This document shows, piece after piece, positions 32,817 through 42,567 of a stretch of DNA of 64,000 nucleotides. The DNA is taken from assembly GCF_014873535.1 (NCBI RefSeq), contig NZ_JADBEF010000001.1:3968001-4032000 (forward strand). The letters are read 5' to 3'. The position numbers and the translations under genes were made by a program. This stretch comes from Nonomuraea africana (GTDB taxonomy: Bacteria; Actinomycetota; Actinomycetes; Streptosporangiales; Streptosporangiaceae). The first letter of the stretch is position 1. Every line of letters begins with the position of its first letter. The notes beneath the pieces are model-generated. The model was not told the DNA's origin, ran no database searches, and saw only the letters and a program-made list of their open reading frames with translations.

Positions 32817-33417
32817 CGGATCACCTCGTGGTGGAGGTGGGTCACGCCGGACGCCGGGACGGCCTCCAGCAGACGGAGGCCCACATGCTTGGGGAACTCC
32901 TGGAAGAAGCTCCGACCGCCGCCCAGCAGAACGGGCACCTGGTGGAGGATCACCTCGTCGACGAGGCCCGCCATGAGCGCTTCGGTGACCAGACCGCCGC
33001 CCATCAGGCCGACGTCCTTGTCGCCGGCGGCCGCGCGGGCCGCGGCGATGGCGTCCTCGATGCCGGTCGTGACGAGCCTCTGCTTCTCGCTGATCTCGGG
33101 TGCGGGCCGGTGGCTGAGGACGAAGAGTGGCGCCGTCGGGTGCGGGCCGCCGCCTCCCCAATGGCTGGAGTGCTCGTAAATGGTGCGTCCCGCGACGGAG
33201 GCCCCACTCGTGCCGCGATGGCGTCGAAGAACCGAGCGCTCGGCTCACTCAGCTTGAATCCGTTGAACACCTGGCTTGGCGTGTCGCCGTCGAAGTACCA
33301 GTCGAAGAGCATGGGCGCGTCGCCGAGACCGCGTCCGAACTCCTCCTCGCCGTCGGGGGTCCGACCACTGATATAGCCGTCAACCGAGACGGCGTGGGCG
33401 CTGAAGACCTTGCTCAC
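32813..33417 (-). pseudogene. RibD/dihydrofolate-reductase-like protein, frameshifted
   Basis: The GTG at 33417 starts SKVFSAHAVSVDGYISGRTP, the typical N-terminus of RibD C-terminal-domain (dihydrofolate-reductase-like) reductases. The frame is lost near 33202-33205: restoring one base at a run of four C's on the plus strand continues it as [17 protein letters not shown] and on to [20 protein letters not shown] and a stop at 32813. The reconstituted protein has about 200 residues, full family length. The stop overlaps the downstream epimerase start. It is either a true pseudogene or a one-base sequencing error in a homopolymer. Confidence 0.8.
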
Positions 33418-33436
33418 ATCTCTCCTTCGTTGTTGA

Positions 33437-34759
33437 TCAGATGGCTTGGGGGAAGTCGAAGAATCGGTGCGGGTCGTAGGCGTTCTTGACCGCTGCCAGC
33501 CGGGGGTGGTTACCCGCGTGGTACGCCACGGCCCAGTCGTCGAGCGCGGGGTCGGGGAAGTTGGGGTAGACACGCCCTGACCCGTCGGCGTGGGCGGTCG
33601 CCCAGGAACGATCGACCCACGGGTCGGCCGCGTCGGCGATGTGCTCGAGCAGGAAGCGTTCGTTGCGGTGGGCGAACGCGGCGGCGTCCTCCATGATCCT
33701 GTTGTAGGCCCCGCCCATCGCGGTGAACGTGAGCTGTCGCCGGCCCATGGTCCTTGGGTCGCCGAACTGGGTCAGGAGCGATGCGAGGGTGCGGTGGGCC
33801 ATCGTGTGGTGGAAGAACTCCGACCTGATCCGCTGGGCGCGTTCCGGTACATCCCGCGAGTCGGCAAAGGTGCTCTTCAGGTGGTGGTACGGCAGGCCGG
33901 TGCGCAACTCGATCGTGGGGGCCACGCCCGCCCGATCGATGAACTCCTGCAGCAGCTCCCGGGTCGATCCCTCCTCGAGGGTGGAGGCGCCGAAGAGGGT
34001 GGCCTGGACAGGTGCGCCGGGCACAGACTCAAGGGTGAGGTTGACGGTAAATTCGTCCGGGGCGTCCGGTGCCCAGGCTTGCCAGGCGGCGACCAGTTCC
34101 TCGAGAGCGATGTTCGACCAGTGCGCCTCGACGCGGGTGGTCATCGGCTCAGGGACGGTGTCGAACCGCAGTGACGTGACCACACCGAACTGGCCGCCAC
34201 CCGCGCCGCGCAGACCCCAGAACAAGTCTGGTTCGTGGTCGTGGTCGCAATCCACGACGCTGCCGTCGGGGAGCACGACCTGTGCGCCGACGAGGCGATC
34301 GCAGGTGAGCCCGTGCTTGCGACCGAGCAGCCCGATCCCGCCGCCGAGGGTGAGGCCGGTGATGCCGACGGTGGGACCGCACCCGGCCGGCAGGGTCCGG
34401 CCGTAGGCGTGTAACGCCGCGTACACCTGTCCCAGGCGAGCGCCGGCTCCGATCGTGGCGCTCTGGTCATCTGCCACGGAGATGCCATCGAGGCCGGACA
34501 TGTCGAGCACGATCCCGTCCGTCGACGATCGGCCCGCGAAGCAGTGCCCCCCGCCACGAGGGGCGATGCGGTCCCCCGTAGCTGCTGCGTACGCCATGGT
34601 GTCGACGACGTCCGAGACCGAGCGGCACAGAACCACGAGCCGGGGACGCACCTCCCGGTAGGCGAGGTGGACCGGGCGGCGGATCGCTTCGTAGCCCGGC
34701 GAGTCAGGGCTGAACAACTCGCCGTCGAGTGAATGGCCGAATGCGGCTGGGTCGGGCAC
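33437..34759 (-). CDS. FAD-linked oxidoreductase, berberine-bridge-enzyme (BBE)-like
   Basis: This 440-residue flavoprotein of the VAO/PCMH family has the FAD domain with PRGGGHCFAG (67-76), His 72 being the usual site of 8-alpha-histidyl FAD attachment. The second covalent position (Cys of bicovalent members) reads GPTVGITGLTLGGG without Cys there, so attachment is probably single. The C-terminal BBE signature NAYDPHRFFDFPQ ends the protein. Members oxidise sugars, alkaloids or polyketides. It has no signal peptide. It is 19 bp upstream of the frameshifted reductase, second gene after AraC. Confidence 0.88.
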   Translation of the reverse strand: MPDPAAFGHSLDGELFSPDSPGYEAIRRPVHLAYREVRPRLVVLCRSVSDVVDTMAYAAATGDRIAPRGGGHCFAGRSSTDGIVLDMSGLDGISVADDQSATIGAGARLGQVYAALHAYGRTLPAGCGPTVGITGLTLGGGIGLLGRKHGLTCDRLVGAQVVLPDGSVVDCDHDHEPDLFWGLRGAGGGQFGVVTSLRFDTVPEPMTTRVEAHWSNIALEELVAAWQAWAPDAPDEFTVNLTLESVPGAPVQATLFGASTLEEGSTRELLQEFIDRAGVAPTIELRTGLPYHHLKSTFADSRDVPERAQRIRSEFFHHTMAHRTLASLLTQFGDPRTMGRRQLTFTAMGGAYNRIMEDAAAFAHRNERFLLEHIADAADPWVDRSWATAHADGSGRVYPNFPDPALDDWAVAYHAGNHPRLAAVKNAYDPHRFFDFPQAI

Positions 34760-34813
34760 GAGCTCGAAACTAGGCGCGGCGTGACGACGGGGTCTTGAAC
34801 GAATCGCGCAGGG

Positions 34814-35647
34814 TCAGACTCGTAGGGGCGGTCTGCCACGGGTGGCAAGGAAGGGCTTGTACGAGGCGGAGTGCTCATGCTCGCAGGCGCACCGGTTGAG
34901 GTCGCCGCCGAGGAGCTGGCGCGGGGTAAGGCCGGTCAGGCGGAGGCATTCTCGGCTGAGATGTGCCTGGTCGGCGTACCCCACGTCAACCGCCAGTCCC
35001 GCCATGCCGTCCGCACCACGCCGACCCGAGGCCGTGGCCCCAGCCTGAGCCAGCGCGAGAAATCCCTGGAACCGTAACGTCCGCTGCAGGACCTTGGGAC
35101 TCACTCCCACTGCGTGCAGGCAGCGGCGGCGCAGTTGGCTCGCGGAGAGCGCCAGGTGAGTGGCCAGGGTGTCGATGGAGACCGGCTGCCAGGGCATCAG
35201 CGCCTTCACGGCTTCGCCCACCAGCGGATCCACGCGGACCGTCCTTCGAAACTCCTGCAGGAGGTATGCCTGCAAGAACATGAGCGCCCGCTCGGGCGTC
35301 CCGGCCCCGGCCATCGCCTCCACGAGGCGGTCCGCCGAACTTCCCCACAGGTCCGCCAGCCCCAGGCGCTGGTCCACCAGATCGTCGAGCACCGTCGGAA
35401 GGGGCGGCGCGGTCCCCGGGTGGAACCGCACACCCACGATGGTGGTGTGCGGCGGAATGACCTCGATCTCCGGACCGGTCAGCGGACCAACCAGCTGGGG
35501 ATGGCCACCGATCGGAAAGTGCATCTCGATCCCGCCCGTGGGCAGGTGCCGTTGCACGTACGCCGCCTCACCGGTGCGCTGGATCCAGACCGTCCGCACC
35601 ACCCCCGCCAATCCCGGCAACGGCGGACGCTCAACGTAAGACTCCAT
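34814..35647 (-). CDS. AraC-family transcriptional regulator
   Basis: This 277-residue protein has an N-terminal effector-binding domain of the DUF6597 type (MESYVERPPLPGLAGVVRTV) and a C-terminal double helix-turn-helix: VSIDTLATHLALSASQLRRR (about 165-185) and GLAVDVGYADQAHLSRECLRLTGLTPRQLL (about 220-250). It is the first gene of the minus-strand redox cluster and 54 bp upstream of the BBE-like gene, so it is the likely activator. The effector is unknown. Confidence 0.88.
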   Translation of the reverse strand: MESYVERPPLPGLAGVVRTVWIQRTGEAAYVQRHLPTGGIEMHFPIGGHPQLVGPLTGPEIEVIPPHTTIVGVRFHPGTAPPLPTVLDDLVDQRLGLADLWGSSADRLVEAMAGAGTPERALMFLQAYLLQEFRRTVRVDPLVGEAVKALMPWQPVSIDTLATHLALSASQLRRRCLHAVGVSPKVLQRTLRFQGFLALAQAGATASGRRGADGMAGLAVDVGYADQAHLSRECLRLTGLTPRQLLGGDLNRCACEHEHSASYKPFLATRGRPPLRV

Positions 35648-35781
35648 TACGGCATCCTCGCACCGAAGCGCCCGAGCGGGATCGACGTCAAGGCCACGGC
35701 AGCAGCACCGCGACCGAGTTCGTCAGATACACCGTGGAACCGTCTTCAACCGCCATCGCCACCGGCCTAGGAGCCCGAGCA

Positions 35782-35980
35782 ACGCGGGCAAGCCGCTGCA
35801 CGTGGACGCCGTAGGAGAGCAGGCGAGACGCAGGCGCGAGGCCGCGCGTGGGCCCCGTGGGAGGACGGGGGTGACGCAGGCGAGACGCTGCCCGTGCACG
35901 CCCATGGAAGGGCAGGCGAAACACGTGGACGCCCAAGGAAGGGCTCGGGTGACGCAGGCAAGCCGCTGTACGTCGACCCC
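35782..35980. repeat. Degenerate intergenic repeat, four copies
   Basis: Related blocks of about 30 bp (GACGCAGGCAAGCCGCTG-like followed by ACGTGGACGCC-like) recur at 35782-35810, 35874-35902, 35911-35933 and 35951-35980. Copies share about three quarters of their bases. They fill most of the gap between AraC and the ceb promoter region, which has no gene I can support. Confidence 0.5.
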
Positions 35981-36166
35981 ACGGGCGGGCACGGGTGAAG
36001 CTGCACGAAGCCATCAAACCGCCCGTGGAAGACAGTGTGGCCGCACCCGCGTAGCCGGTCACGGCGCGCGCATCAGTTCAAGGGGAACCGCAGGCCGCAC
36101 GGCGAAAAGTGCCGGAGAGAACCGCACGCCGCATGGCGAGGAAATGCCGCTGAGGCTGGTCTGAGC

Positions 36167-36180
36167 TGGGAGCGCTCCCA
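36167..36180. promoter_or_regulatory. CebR box 1 (upstream operator of the ceb operon)
   Basis: TGGGAGCGCTCCCA is the exact 14-bp palindrome bound by CebR/CelR in cellulolytic actinomycetes. Here it extends to an 18-bp palindrome (36165-36182). It lies 84 bp upstream of the -35 and 129 bp from box 2. Confidence 0.9.
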
Positions 36181-36263
36181 GCGTCCCCCATGAGGCCCTC
36201 CGGCCTTGGCTGCGGCTTTCAGCTGCTCACTTCCCTTAACAGTAACGGTTACATCTCGGGACA

Positions 36264-36292
36264 TTGACGTTCTCGCGCAGTTCCGCCAATCT
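36264..36292 (+). promoter_or_regulatory. Promoter of the ceb operon
   Basis: TTGACG (36264-36269), a 17-bp spacer, and CAATCT (36287-36292) make a plausible sigma-70-type promoter. The second CebR box begins 4 bases after the -10, covering the expected start site, which fits simple repression. The leader is about 85 bases. Confidence 0.7.
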
Positions 36293-36295
36293 TCG

Positions 36296-36309
36296 TGGGA
36301 GCGCTCCCA
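36296..36309. promoter_or_regulatory. CebR box 2 (start-site operator of the ceb operon)
   Basis: A second perfect TGGGAGCGCTCCCA sits directly downstream of the -10 element. Repressor bound here would block initiation; cellobiose releases CebR in Streptomyces. Confidence 0.92.
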
Positions 36310-36384
36310 AAGAACTGTGCGGCCTGATCGTGCGTCGGGGACCGATCGCGGCACGCCTTCCATGACTCGGATGAGGGGTTCGGA

Positions 36385-37737
36385 ATGTTGAACAGCAAGA
36401 ACGGCGGCAGGCCGCTGGCGGCCGCAGCCGTCGCGAGCGTGCTGACCGTCACCGCCGCCGCCTGCGGCTCGGGTGGGACGGGAGACGGGACCGCCGCCAC
36501 CGCCTCGGCCTCGGCCTCCGCCGCTGCCGAGAAGGTCACCATCACCGTGCAGACCTTCGGCAGCGGCGAGAACTTCGGTTACGACTCCGCGGTCGAGGCG
36601 TGGAACAAGAGCCACCCGAACATCCAGATCAAGTACGACAACCTCGCGGGCAACTTCGAGTCCGAGTACCTTCCGCAGGTCAACCAGTGGTTGGAGGCGG
36701 GAAGCGGCGCGGGCGACATCATCGGCATCGACGAGAGCGGCATGGGCCAGATGGCCGCCCGTCCGCAGCACTTCGTCGACCTGGCGCAGTACGGCCTCGA
36801 CAGCCGCAAGGCGGACTTCCCCGAGTGGAAGTGGAACACCGGCCTCAACAAGGACGGCAAGCTGTTCGCACTCGGCACCGACGTCGGCGGGATGGCCATG
36901 TGCTACCGCAGCGATCTGTTCAAGAAGGCGGGGCTGCCGACCGACCGCGAGGAGGTCGCCAAGCTCTGGCCCGACTGGGACTCCTACCTGAAGGTCGGCC
37001 AGCAGCTCAAGAGCAAGCTGCCGAAGACCAGCTTCGTGGACGGCCCGGTCACCATCTTCAACACGCTGATGGTCCAGGAGGCCGGCAAGGCGGGCAACCT
37101 GACCTTCTTCGACAAGGAGCAGAACCTCGTCATCGAGTCGAACCCCGCGGTCAAGACCGCGTTCGACTTCACCAAGAAGCTGAGCGAGGCCGGGCTGAGC
37201 GCCAAGCTCGCCGCCTGGACCGACGAATGGGCCGCGGGACAGAAGAACGGCGCGTTCGCCACCATGGCCTGCCCCAGCTGGATGCTCGGCGTGATCTCGG
37301 GCAACGCCGGTGAGGAGAACGCCGGCAAGTGGGACGTCGCGGCCGTGCCTGGCGGTGCGGGCAACTGGGGCGGTTCCTGGCTGGCGGTGACCTCGCAGAG
37401 CAAGCACCCCAAGGAGGCCGCCGAGGTCCTGAACTACCTCACGAGCAAGGAGGGTCAGCTGCACGCCTTCAAGGAGGCGGGCGGTGTGCCGAGCACGCTG
37501 ACGGGTCAGCAGGACCCGGTGGTCGCCGACGCCGTCAACGAGTACTTCAGCAAGGCGCCGAGCGGCAAGATCTTCGCCGAGTCGACGCAGTCGGTGAGCC
37601 CGATCTTCTTCGGTGAGAAGCACACCCAGGTCCGTGCGGCCGTTGAGCAGGTGCTGCTGGGCGCCGACCAGGGTTCGGTCAAGTGGGGCGAGGCCTGGGC
37701 GAAGTTCGTGGCAGAGGGGCAGATGGCGGCCGGCTGA
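36385..37737 (+). CDS. cebE: Cellobiose/cello-oligosaccharide ABC transporter binding lipoprotein CebE
   Basis: This 450-residue extracellular solute-binding lipoprotein (SBP family 1) has a signal peptide with the lipobox ending at Cys 27 (TAAACGSG), an Ala/Ser/Thr linker, then the mature fold from VTITVQTFGSGENFGYD. Identification as CebE rests on the operon (two permeases, GH1 glucosidase, CebR) and the CebR boxes, as well as on sequence. It captures cellobiose and longer cello-oligosaccharides outside the membrane. GAGGGG precedes the ATG at 36385 by 6 bases. A hairpin between it and cebF probably keeps its transcript more abundant than the permease part. Confidence 0.88.
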   Translation: MLNSKNGGRPLAAAAVASVLTVTAAACGSGGTGDGTAATASASASAAAEKVTITVQTFGSGENFGYDSAVEAWNKSHPNIQIKYDNLAGNFESEYLPQVNQWLEAGSGAGDIIGIDESGMGQMAARPQHFVDLAQYGLDSRKADFPEWKWNTGLNKDGKLFALGTDVGGMAMCYRSDLFKKAGLPTDREEVAKLWPDWDSYLKVGQQLKSKLPKTSFVDGPVTIFNTLMVQEAGKAGNLTFFDKEQNLVIESNPAVKTAFDFTKKLSEAGLSAKLAAWTDEWAAGQKNGAFATMACPSWMLGVISGNAGEENAGKWDVAAVPGGAGNWGGSWLAVTSQSKHPKEAAEVLNYLTSKEGQLHAFKEAGGVPSTLTGQQDPVVADAVNEYFSKAPSGKIFAESTQSVSPIFFGEKHTQVRAAVEQVLLGADQGSVKWGEAWAKFVAEGQMAAG

Positions 37738-37763
37738 GCACGCCGCCCTGCCCACCTTCGATC

Positions 37764-37806
37764 GAGGGCGGCCCGAGCGGGCTTGCCACCGCCTCCGGCC
37801 GCCCTC
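37764..37806. terminator. Intercistronic hairpin between cebE and cebF
   Basis: GAGGGCGGCC (37764-37773) pairs with GGCCGCCCTC (37797-37806), a 10-bp stem with a 23-base loop that can fold further. Such hairpins commonly attenuate read-through and stabilise the binding-protein mRNA. Confidence 0.5.
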
Positions 37807-37940
37807 CCCACGAAGACCCGCTCCTCCCCGAAAGCACAGCCGCTCCGTCAACGGAAGCCGGGCTCCCCGCGACGGCGACCTCGTCCTCCAGAAAGCCGGG
37901 CCGCAAGCCCCATAAGCCCCATGCCGCCATCCCACCAGCA

Positions 37941-37972
37941 ACGCCATCCCATGAAAACGCCATCCCATGAAA
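37941..37972 (+). repeat. Perfect 16-bp tandem duplication upstream of cebF
   Basis: ACGCCATCCCATGAAA occurs twice head to tail (37941-37956 and 37957-37972), ending 9 bases before the cebF start and creating an extra ATG before the ribosome-binding region. Confidence 0.8.
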
Positions 37973-37981
37973 GGGACAGCG

Positions 37982-38956
37982 ATGAGCCTCGACGTTGACG
38001 CGGGCCGTGCCAGGCTCCGTCCGGTGCCGCCAGGCCCGCACCGGCATCGCCAGTCCAGCACGCGACACCTGCTGTCGTGGCTGGACATGCGGGCCACCCC
38101 CTACCTGTTCGTCTCCCCGTACTTCCTGCTGTTCGCCCTGTTCGGGCTGTTCCCGCTGATCTTCACCCTCTGGGTGTCGCTGCACGACTGGCAGCTCGCC
38201 GGTGAGCGGGAGTTCGTCGGCCTGGAGAACTACACCCAGCTGCTCGCCGACACCAAGTTCTGGAACTCCGTCCTCAACACGGTCGGCATCTTCGTCCTGG
38301 CCACGGTGCCGCAGCTGCTGATCGCCCTCCTGCTGGCCAACGCGCTCAACAAGCGCCTGCGCGGCCGGCTGGTGCTGCGGCTGAGCGTGCTGATCCCGCT
38401 GGTCACATCGGTGGTCGCGGTCGGTGTCATCTTCACCCAGCTGTACGCCAGGGACTACGGCCTGGTGAACTGGCTGCTCGGCGCGTTCGGCGTGGAGCCG
38501 ATCCACTGGCAGAACCAGAAGTGGTCGTCGTGGATCGCCATCGCCACCATGGTCGACTGGCGATGGACCGGCTACAACGCGATCATCTACCTCGCCGGGA
38601 TGCAGACCATCTCGAAGGACATCTACGAGGCTGCCTCGATCGACGGCGCCACCCCGCGCCGCCAGTTCTGGACGATCACCGTCCCGCTGCTCAAGCCGAC
38701 GATCATCTTCACCGTGATCGTCTCGACCATCGGCGGGTTCACGCTGTTCGCCGAGCCGGTGATCTTCGGGGGCGGCGGCATGACGGGAGGCACCGTCGGA
38801 CAGTTCCAGACGGTGGCGATGTTCATCGTCAAGGAGGCCTTCCGCGACTTCGACTACGGCTACGCCGCCGCGGCCGCCTGGATCCTCTTCCTGCTGATCC
38901 TCGTCGCCGCGCTCGTCAACTACGCCATCACCCGGGGCCTTGGGAGATCACGATGA
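37982..38956 (+). CDS. cebF: Cellobiose ABC transporter permease CebF
   Basis: This 324-residue inner-membrane subunit of a family-1 carbohydrate importer has six predicted helices and the cytoplasmic EAA loop EAASIDGATPRRQFWTITVP (about 220-239) that contacts the ATPase. It starts at ATG 37982 after GAAAGGG. Its stop overlaps the cebG start (ATGA). No ATPase gene lies in the operon; in Streptomyces the shared ATPase MsiK energises Ceb importers, so a distant msiK is expected. Confidence 0.9.
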   Translation: MSLDVDAGRARLRPVPPGPHRHRQSSTRHLLSWLDMRATPYLFVSPYFLLFALFGLFPLIFTLWVSLHDWQLAGEREFVGLENYTQLLADTKFWNSVLNTVGIFVLATVPQLLIALLLANALNKRLRGRLVLRLSVLIPLVTSVVAVGVIFTQLYARDYGLVNWLLGAFGVEPIHWQNQKWSSWIAIATMVDWRWTGYNAIIYLAGMQTISKDIYEAASIDGATPRRQFWTITVPLLKPTIIFTVIVSTIGGFTLFAEPVIFGGGGMTGGTVGQFQTVAMFIVKEAFRDFDYGYAAAAAWILFLLILVAALVNYAITRGLGRSR

Positions 38957-39846
38957 CCACCGTCCAGCACAGCGGGCCGGGCGCGAGGCGCCACCGCGCT
39001 CCCGCGCCCGTGGCGGGCGACGTGTTCAGGGCCACGGTGCTCACCAAGGTCATGCTCGGCTTCACCGCGATCCTGTCGATCTTCCCGATCTACTGGATGA
39101 TCATCATCGCGACGCGGTCCAACGCCGACGTGCACAGCATCCCGCCGCCGCTGCTGCCGGGCGGCAACCTCGGGGAAAACATCAAGGCGGTGTTCGAGGC
39201 CGAGAACGCCCACTTCCTGACCGGCATCGTGAACTCCGTGATCGTCACGGCGAGCGTGACGCTGGCCGTGGTGCTGATCTCCACGCTGGCCGGGTTCGCG
39301 TTCGCGTCGCTGCAGTTCCGCGGGCGCAACGTGCTGCTGCTGTCGGTGGTGCTGACCATGATGGTGCCGCTCCAGCAGATGGGCGTCGTGCCGCTCTACC
39401 AGATGATGGTCACGCTGGGCTGGACGAACACCCTGCAGGCGGTGATCCTGCCGTTCCTGGTCAACGGGTTCGGCGTCTTCCTGATGACGCAGTACACCCG
39501 CCAGGCCGTCCCGCGTGAGCTGGTCGAGGCGGCCAGGGTGGACGGCGCGAGCACCGCGCGCATCTGGTGGAACGTCGTCGTGCCGGCCGTACGGCCGGGC
39601 ATGGCCGTGCTGTCGATCCAGACGTTCATGCTGATCTGGAACGAGTTCCTCTGGCCGTTGATCATCCTGCGCGCCGACAACCCGACCGTGCAGGTCGCGA
39701 TCAGGGCACTGAACGAGAAGTACTCGACCAACTACGTGCTCGTCTTCGCCGGAACGGCCCTGTCGATCATCCCGCTGCTGCTGGTCTTCGTCTTCTTCGG
39801 CCGGCAGATCATCGGCGGTCTGATGGACGGCGCGGTCAAGTCGTGA
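38953..39846 (+). CDS. cebG: Cellobiose ABC transporter permease CebG
   Basis: This 297-residue second permease has six helices and the EAA loop EAARVDGASTARIWWNVVVP (about 195-214). It pairs with CebF to form the channel. Translation is coupled through the 4-bp overlap. The protein ends GRQIIGGLMDGAVK, typical of the MalG-like branch. An 85-bp gap separates it from bglC. Confidence 0.9.
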   Translation: MTTVQHSGPGARRHRAPAPVAGDVFRATVLTKVMLGFTAILSIFPIYWMIIIATRSNADVHSIPPPLLPGGNLGENIKAVFEAENAHFLTGIVNSVIVTASVTLAVVLISTLAGFAFASLQFRGRNVLLLSVVLTMMVPLQQMGVVPLYQMMVTLGWTNTLQAVILPFLVNGFGVFLMTQYTRQAVPRELVEAARVDGASTARIWWNVVVPAVRPGMAVLSIQTFMLIWNEFLWPLIILRADNPTVQVAIRALNEKYSTNYVLVFAGTALSIIPLLLVFVFFGRQIIGGLMDGAVKS

Positions 39847-39931
39847 GCAGAGCCCGCGCGGCGGCTCCCCCTGGAAAGACCCGACACCCGAACAGAACCT
39901 CGGTCATGCGACCGACGAAGGAGGAGGCTGC

Positions 39932-41368
<1,437 letters not shown>

Positions 41369-41400
41369 GCGCTGACACTCAGGGACAGGGGAAAACAGCC

Positions 41401-42420
41401 ATGAACGGGGATCGCCACGCCGCAGTGCGCCCAACGCTGGAGGCGGTCGCCGCACTCGCGGGAGTCGGCCGCGGCACGGTGTCGCGCGTGATCAACGGTT
41501 CGCCGAAGGTCAGCGACCGGGCCAGGACGGCCGTCCTGGAGGCCATCGAGGAGCTGGGCTACGTACCGAACAGGGCGGCGCGCACGCTGGTGACGCGCCG
41601 TACCGACACCGTCGCCCTGGTGGTCTCGGAGACCCAGCAGCGCCTGTTCGACGAGCCGTTCTTCGCCGGCACGATCCGCGGCATCGGCTCGGTGCTGGCC
41701 GAGACGGGGCTGCAGCTCATCCTGGCGCTGGCCCAGACGCAGGAGGAGCACCAGCGGCTGGAGCAGTATCTCACGGGACAGCACGTCGACGGGGCGTTGC
41801 TGATCTCGCTGCACGGCGCCGACCCCCTGCCCGGCAGGCTCGAGGAGCTGGGCGTGCCGACCGTGCTCGGCGGCCGTCCCGTCGGTCTCGCGCCCTACAG
41901 CTACGTCGACATGGACAACAGGGGCGGGGCCCGGCAGGCCGTGAAGTACCTCGTCTCCAAGGGCCGCACCAGGATCGCCACCATCGCCGGCCCCCAGGAC
42001 ATGGGTGTGGGCGTGGACCGCCTCGCGGGTTACCGCGACGCGCTGCTGGCGGCGGGGCTGCCGGAGATCGTGACCTACGGCGACTTCAGCGAGGAGAGCG
42101 GCATGACGGCCATGCGCACGCTGCTGGCCGAGCATCCCGACGTCGACGCCGTCTTCACCGCCTCCGACCCGATGGCGCTGGGCGCGATCAGGGTGCTCAA
42201 GGAGAACGGCAAGGACGTGCCCGGCGACGTGGCGGTGATCGGCTTCGACGACTCCCCCGCGGGGGCGCATTCCTCGCCCGCGCTCACCACTGTCCACAAC
42301 CCCTCGGAGGCGATGGGCCGCCAGATGGCCCATCTCCTCGTCTCCCGCATCAACGGCGAACGGCTGGAGCAACCCGTGGTGATCCTCGACACCCACCTCG
42401 TGATCCGCGACTCGGCCTGA
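41401..42420 (+). CDS. cebR: LacI-family repressor CebR
   Basis: This 339-residue LacI/GalR regulator has the helix-turn-helix AVAALAGVGRGTVSRVINGS and hinge YVPNRAARTLVTRRTDTVAL, followed by a periplasmic-binding-protein-like effector domain. It is 32 bp downstream of bglC and has no box of its own, so it is co-transcribed with the operon it represses and derepression also raises repressor synthesis. In Streptomyces cebR is divergent from cebE; here it closes the operon. Expected ligand is cellobiose or cellotriose. Confidence 0.9.
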   Translation: MNGDRHAAVRPTLEAVAALAGVGRGTVSRVINGSPKVSDRARTAVLEAIEELGYVPNRAARTLVTRRTDTVALVVSETQQRLFDEPFFAGTIRGIGSVLAETGLQLILALAQTQEEHQRLEQYLTGQHVDGALLISLHGADPLPGRLEELGVPTVLGGRPVGLAPYSYVDMDNRGGARQAVKYLVSKGRTRIATIAGPQDMGVGVDRLAGYRDALLAAGLPEIVTYGDFSEESGMTAMRTLLAEHPDVDAVFTASDPMALGAIRVLKENGKDVPGDVAVIGFDDSPAGAHSSPALTTVHNPSEAMGRQMAHLLVSRINGERLEQPVVILDTHLVIRDSA

Positions 42421-42567
42421 ACGACAGCCCCGCCGCCACGAAGGCCCCAGCCCGCGAAGCCCGCCACGGGAAACCCCCCACACAGCCCGCCTTTCGAAGA
42501 AGAGCTCCAAAAGGTGGAGGCGTGAAGGGCCCAAGAGGGAGGTCCGAGGGGGGAGGCGCCAAGAGCC

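Noticed and set aside
31500..35647. Antibiotic biosynthetic gene cluster
   Set aside because: Redox and regulatory genes are present, but no synthase, ligase or transporter that would define one.
36073..38097. A 674-codon minus-strand frame opposite cebE
   Set aside because: Antisense shadow of cebE; its motif content is meaningless and cebE is strongly supported.
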